A stretch of 64,000 nt of DNA from Cyanoderma ruficeps (lineage: Eukaryota; Chordata; Aves; Passeriformes; Timaliidae), in contig VZDJ01004378.1 of NCBI GenBank assembly GCA_008694505.1, positions 14,222,645 to 14,286,644 on the forward strand, written 5' to 3'. Under the pieces are notes generated by a model. It was given only the letters and a program-made list of their open reading frames with translations. It did no database searches and was not told the DNA's origin. Positions 58,817 to 64,000 of this stretch are shown piece by piece; position 1 is the stretch's first letter; each line of letters begins with the position of its first letter. The translations under genes were made by a program, and so were the position numbers.

Positions 58817-61800
58817 AGTCAAAACATTATTTCTTCATTAATGGTATCAAAGCCAGGACTTGATTTAATGGTCACAGTTTTAAGGATTCAATGTCATTCA
58901 CTTGGAGTCTGACAAAGTATAAATATTAATTTTATCAGCACCTACTATAATTTTGCACTCTCACATTCTCAGATCTCCAAATTCCTGAGCCAGTGGCTGA
59001 TTACTAAGTTCTCTATCAGTATACATATATCCATTTCAGGAGCTTAAAGTTTGTCTACCTGTACTTTAGCTGCTACCTAGAGATGGTAGGAATTCCAGAC
59101 AGTGTTAGCACATACTGCTAAGTAGTTTAAGGACACTCATAGTGGTATCCCAGTTCATGATGAGACCCATAAATCTCAGAGTACACTTTGTAGACTGCTA
59201 ATCATTCCAGATCTAGACCATTATTTTCAGTCATCAGTCTGGGCTTCCCTCCATATATTTTTGTCTTGAATAAGTCATATAATGGTCAGTATTTCAGATT
59301 TTCTGTGTGCTCCTCCTCCTCATGCTGTCCATGCTCTCCAACACTCTCCTGTTGCTTCACCCATGACAAGCAGCTGCCAAAACTACTGGAAAATCTGTTT
59401 AATACTGGCAGTAGACATTGTACTTGAATCTGCAGATGAACAGCAAATGCATCACACAGCTAGTTTCAGAGTTGCAGTAACAATTTTCCATGCTGAATAG
59501 ATAAAAGCAATGTTTGCTAGCAAAATAAACATACCTGGAATAGCAAGAAGTCAATGAAAAATGTGTCATTTAGTCCTAAATTGCAGAATTTCTATAGATC
59601 CTTGCAGATTTCCAGTTTTGCTAAGCCTCTACCATAGCAGGGCATCTATGGCAGGGTAAAGAGACTGAGATCTTCTTTTCAGTATACAAATTTATGTAAT
59701 TATGGAAATTGCATAACCAATGATGAATAATCTATAGAATGAAAACTCTTCACCTAAAAGGCCTGTACAACATCCAATGAATTCATTTAGGGAAATAAAT
59801 TATTCTAAGTCATAAGTCATTTGCCAAATAAATTATTCACTGTGAATTGCTCACCCCCTAGTAATCAAGGGCTAATCTGCTGCTCCTCCAAAGACCAAGT
59901 CAGCGGAAGAATGCAAATAAATCTGGAAATTGTAATAACCATTGATCCATCTCTCTGGTATATATAACAATGCAACTTGATACTTCCTATTTCTTTCTAA
60001 AGGCTATAATAATTCATTTGACAAAGATCAAATCTAGAAAGAGGAAATGCTCAAAAACAAAAAGCAGAAAGAAGAAAAAGTTCTTCTCTTACAACAAACA
60101 GTAATATTCTGCCCAAGCAGAAACCATTCTAAACAGTTTAGGCACTTACACTTACGTTGTGGTATTATAATCCTCTTTGCTCTCTCAGTTATTCACTCAG
60201 ATCACTTACACAGCTTAAATTCTCTAGGTACTATATTGAACAAGTATTTTTTTTCTCAAGATTTTCAGTGAAGGAATTTGATATCTGTTTGATTTAATTT
60301 CACTTTCACTTGGAGAGATAATTTAGGAGGTTGCTGCAAGACAAGCAAAAGCCAGTGTTTGAAGGTAGTTATTTCATGTTTCTCCAAGGAGAAAGATCCC
60401 TGAGGCAATAGCATACTTATTAAAATGATGCTGAATGATTCTCATGAAAACCTACCAGAAATAAAGGAGCGTAAATTATTTAAGTACGCGTGGTTAAGTA
60501 GTGACCTTTCATTGGAGCTGGGGTTTGGATTAGGAGGCTTCTTTTGGTTCTTATTTTAGTTATTCTATACTTAAGTAAGTACAGACTTCTACCCTACCTG
60601 TATTTCTCATTTCTTGTCTCTCTTCACTGCTACAGTGTGCTCACCTGCTTTATGTTCCTCGCTTTTATATGCAATACATTTGTCTCCTGGCATATCCTCT
60701 AGCTTACTCCACGTGGTGATTCCCAACATCCTGCATTTCTATCCCTTCCTATCTCCTTAACTACATCTATTTATCACAAGTTCATATTTTGTTTTCCTCT
60801 CTACTATCAGAGTACTTGTTATTCCCTAGAAGCGCTAGCCTGCAGTCAAACCCACAGCATGCCAGGTCATCATCTGGCAAATCTTCTGAAGGCAGAGACA
60901 CATTATTTGTGAAACAGTTCATCAATTCCTGATTCATGTGCCATCACTAATGAAAGGAAAATGTGTACCCTTTTTAGGTCCTCCAGATTCTCCTCCTGAT
61001 GCTCTGGATGCATAGTTTTCCTCACCTCTTCTACTTGTATTGTCTCTGAGGCTCACAGTCTAATTGTACCACCTTGTCATCCTGGCTCTGGCTTGCTGGG
61101 CATCAACACCAGCAGAAGCAAGGAAACAATGGCAAGGATCCTTCATCAGCTCACCTCTCTCAGCTCACCACATGTTTCTGAAAGCAATGGGCTCTCTCAG
61201 ACATGCTCTGCTCCATGCCTTTTTCCTGAACTCACTCAATCCAATTTCAAGCCCTTTACCCTCTAAACCTTTCTTTTTTTTCCCCTTGGCTGAAGGGGAA
61301 TCATCCCATCAACCCATCATCAGTTGACTATTCACTTTATGCTTGCTCAAGAGATAATTTAGGAATATTTAACACAGGAAGGCTCAAGCAGTGTGGGAAG
61401 CCCATCTCTCTTGTATCCCTCAAACTCTAGTCTTGTGTCCTCAGTGGATTCCTTAGGGTAGATACATGCTATCCCTTTCCATGTGCTGTAACAGATCTCA
61501 ACAGGACAGTAACTTCCTGGCACACAAAAATATTCATGATTTCAACTGTTTTTCCCATGTTTTCAAATGTTTTCTCCCGAGAGGAAAACAAAGGCCAATA
61601 TCGTCAAACTTTTGCAACTTGAAAATGTCAACAGATTATTTACCTTAAAACTCCCATTCCAGTGCTGATACTACTATAAAACAAATACATGTTTCAAAAC
61701 AATTGTTTAAATTAAGAAAAACTAAAATCTTAATTTGGAAAATGGCAAAATGGGTTGTTTCCACAACTTTGGAACTTTTTCAAAATTATTTTAAGACGGG

Positions 61801-61891
61801 AAACTAATCTAAAAGGATATCCCATAAGCAGTTTAAGTTCAGTTCTGTCTATGTTTTCCAACTAAAAATGGTTTCATCAAAAATTACTTTG

Positions 61892-61936
61892 ATCTACTCT
61901 ATCTTGTACATTATTGATGTACAAGATAGAGTAGAT
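61892..61936. repeat. Perfect inverted repeat, 20-bp arms, 5-nt loop
   Basis: Left arm 61892-61911 (ATCTACTCTATCTTGTACAT), loop TATTG, right arm 61917-61936, the exact reverse complement. Beyond the arms, AAAAATTACTT on the left and AAGTAATTTTT on the right are again complementary, but the right one is displaced by about 16 extra bases. Confidence 0.97.
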
Positions 61937-61984
61937 TGATAAGTAGTTTTTCCCAAGTAATTTTTTGTTTGGTTGTTCTAAAAC

Positions 61985-62010
61985 CTTTATATTAAAACTT
62001 TATATTAAAA
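61985..62010. repeat. 13-bp tandem duplication
   Basis: CTTTATATTAAAA occurs twice in direct succession (61985-61997 and 61998-62010). Confidence 0.95.
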
Positions 62011-64000
62011 ATGCATTACTACCCAACATGGATCTTATATTAGGTTTCTCATTGTATAATTCCACCAAGATTAGGCAATGTTCAAATAGTTCCAACATTT
62101 TCAAACCTTACTTCTTACATAAAAACTGTGAGCTCTATACTTAAAAAATTCTGAGAAAGAGTAAAATATTCATTCTTTATTATAGTTCACATCCCAAGTT
62201 TGGTGAAATCTTGACAGGTTAACACTGTTACTTTGGAGAACTGAGACATAAATTAAAATGTAGCTATATAACCTCTGTTCTTCTGAAAATCAAATCCTAC
62301 AAAGGGATCAACTTCAAATAGAGACAATTCAGAAATACAGAACCATTCGATATCACATCTTCAGATTGTAAAATCTTTCAAAGAGAGTCTGGACAGAAAA
62401 TATAAATTGTGTATGTGTGAATATGTGCCTACAAAAGCAAATAAATAACAGCAAACATCTTTCTGACTAAGCAAGCAGCAATTCCAACAAACCTTTTCAT
62501 TGATGAAATTTCATTTGATTAAAAATAGTGTTTTTGCTGAGATAAGGGAATATGGTTGTTGATTTATATAATGAATCCTAGGTTTTCTTACATTAAGAAC
62601 AAACTAGTTTATTTTTAATTGAAGGGAGAGATTAAAAATTCACCAACATAGATATTTACAAAATTATGCAACCTTTCATATAAACAAAATTTACTTAAAT
62701 TCAGTAAAAAATTAGAAGTATGCAGAGCCACTTGCACTTAACTTGATGTGTATTGACAAAACCTTTTTCGAATTCAGCTAATTTCAAACAGTATGAAAGC
62801 AATCTGACAGAAATACAGCTGCAATACATTGCTAGATATTGGTGGTTGCTTATGAGTTAATCTGGTCAATTGATCACTAAAAAATTGCATCAGTCTCTAC
62901 ACTAGGTTCAGTGAACAACAACATTCAAGCTTACCATTTTAACTAGTTTTCTCCTCTGCTCTGTATGTTGAGTGTTAAAATTAGAGAATGTTGTCTACAG
63001 GCTAGACATCTGAACACGAGCAAATAAACTCTTTATCCCCTAGTGAAAATTCATGTGGCAGCATAGCCTGTTTCCTAGAACTGTTGAAAAATGTTACTAA
63101 ATTAAAAGCCCCCAAATGAATTTAACCTATTACTTTGTTTCTGAATTTCAGAACTGCAATCTACACATGATGAACTTTTCTTTTACTAAAACCAAAAGGC
63201 TCCTGAGCAGACAAATTCTAGGTAATAAAAAATAAAGCCACCTCCTTTCCCAGCCTCTTGGTTTTTATCCTGGCCTTTAGCAATAGCAGCTGCGGTTTCA
63301 TAAGGATACAGGAGCCAAAGCCTTGTACTTACATTTCCTTGCAGAAAGAGCTGCAGTTGTTCACATAGTCCATAACACCTGTGACACAATTGCAAGGATC
63401 TCCCCAAGCGCCCTACTGGTTTCTTTAAGCAGCAAAAACCAGTGCCCAGTGTGCTATATTGTTTTCCTTCTTTTATGACAGTGATAAGTGAGTCCTTGCA
63501 GCAGGAGGACCATTCATTCTGCACTATTAGATACAGCTCTTATTTGGTGCCTAATGTTCCGTGACCCATAAGCATTAAAGGAACAGCCAAGAAGTATTTG
63601 AGCAGGTAAAAGGAGGCATACAAAAGAACATATTGGTGAACAAAAATGTTTCTTATAATAGTATAATAAAATACAGCACATTCAGGGAATAACAGAAGAA
63701 AAGCACAGTCTGAGTTGGAGGCAAATTCTTGCACAGAAAAACTGCCACATTCTTTGGTGGTTTCAAAGCCACAGAGACTCAGTTGCAGACATGAGAGCAA
63801 CCAGCCTCTGCCAGACATGCTGTTTGACCTGAGTGTTGCAACACCGATAAAGGATACAAGAAAAAAAATCACATCATGTTTTATATTACTCCATTAGTGT
63901 CTGGTTTCCTCTGGATTGTCAATAATCCTCTGAGAAATAGATTTTCACAAGACCAGCCACAAGGTTAATCCCTCAGGAATGTGTTGGTCTGGCAGACTAG

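Larger units (their letters stand above)
58817..64000. other. Intron or upstream sequence, no gene recognised
   Basis: AT-rich. A pyrimidine-rich stretch lies at about 60560-61310 and a strong hairpin at 61892-61936. Two consecutive minus-strand open frames (63186-63524 and 63540-63872, 112 and 110 codons) have no domain or homologue I can name. No promoter-like CpG cluster is present up to the right edge. Confidence 0.5.

Noticed and set aside
63186..63872. Two consecutive minus-strand open frames (112 and 110 codons) and a consensus donor-like GTAAGT at 63327-63332 on the TAFA2 strand
   Set aside because: It could be an unrecognised 5'UTR exon, but I see no paired acceptor, no family resemblance and no CpG-rich promoter. 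RNA-seq would be needed, so it is not annotated.

Overview
This is eukaryotic, AT-rich, almost entirely non-coding DNA from a bird, most likely a songbird. The evidence for a bird is several CR1 LINE copies with the avian 3' end (tandem ATTCTRTG units), solo LTRs of the types common in passerine genomes, and fragments of a much older CR1-like LINE family shared with reptiles. No bacterial, viral or organellar gene organisation is present.

The only coding sequence I can defend is one exon on the minus strand at 26541-26647. It is the first coding exon of TAFA2 (FAM19A2), a secreted chemokine-like neuropeptide-type protein. It encodes the first 35 residues (signal peptide plus ANHHK) and has a good acceptor on its right and a good donor on its left. 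I therefore read the rest of the window as two partial introns of this large gene: at least 26.5 kb on the left (1-26540, towards the cysteine-rich exons) and, on the right (26648-64000), sequence leading back to the unidentified 5'UTR exon and promoter. I looked for the cysteine-rich exons and did not find them here.

Layout on the left: 1-16195 is plain intron with a twin-primed (inverted) CR1 at 4899-5306, a CR1 at 7815-8125 and an assembly gap inside a poly-C tract at 13467-13508. At 16196-17499 a CR1 is split by a solo LTR. Decayed CR1 pieces lie at 18177-18241 and 18877-18945, and a well-preserved CR1 at 19239-19665. From about 19666 to 33509, on both sides of the exon, I recognise no transposon.

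Layout on the right: an ancient LINE with readable reverse-transcriptase remnants (33510-34400) is followed by a solo LTR bounded by a perfect 5-bp duplication (34725-35261), then about 10.6 kb without recognised repeats. A 1.5 kb solo LTR (45882-47364), a CR1 (48033-48335) and another LTR (49493-49987) follow. Two more ancient LINE fragments (50735-52345 and 53985-54405), a CR1 tail (53283-53390) and a long, well-preserved CR1 (58237-58816) complete the right side.

Features not explained by genes or transposons are three perfect hairpins with 4-6 nt loops (16, 14 and 20 bp arms), which look like template-switch mutations; a 33-bp tandem duplication; and a near-identical pair of CR1 copies in opposite orientation on either side of the TAFA2 exon. 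I found no convincing new biological system. The most useful results are the unlabelled TAFA2 exon and the structural history of the repeats.
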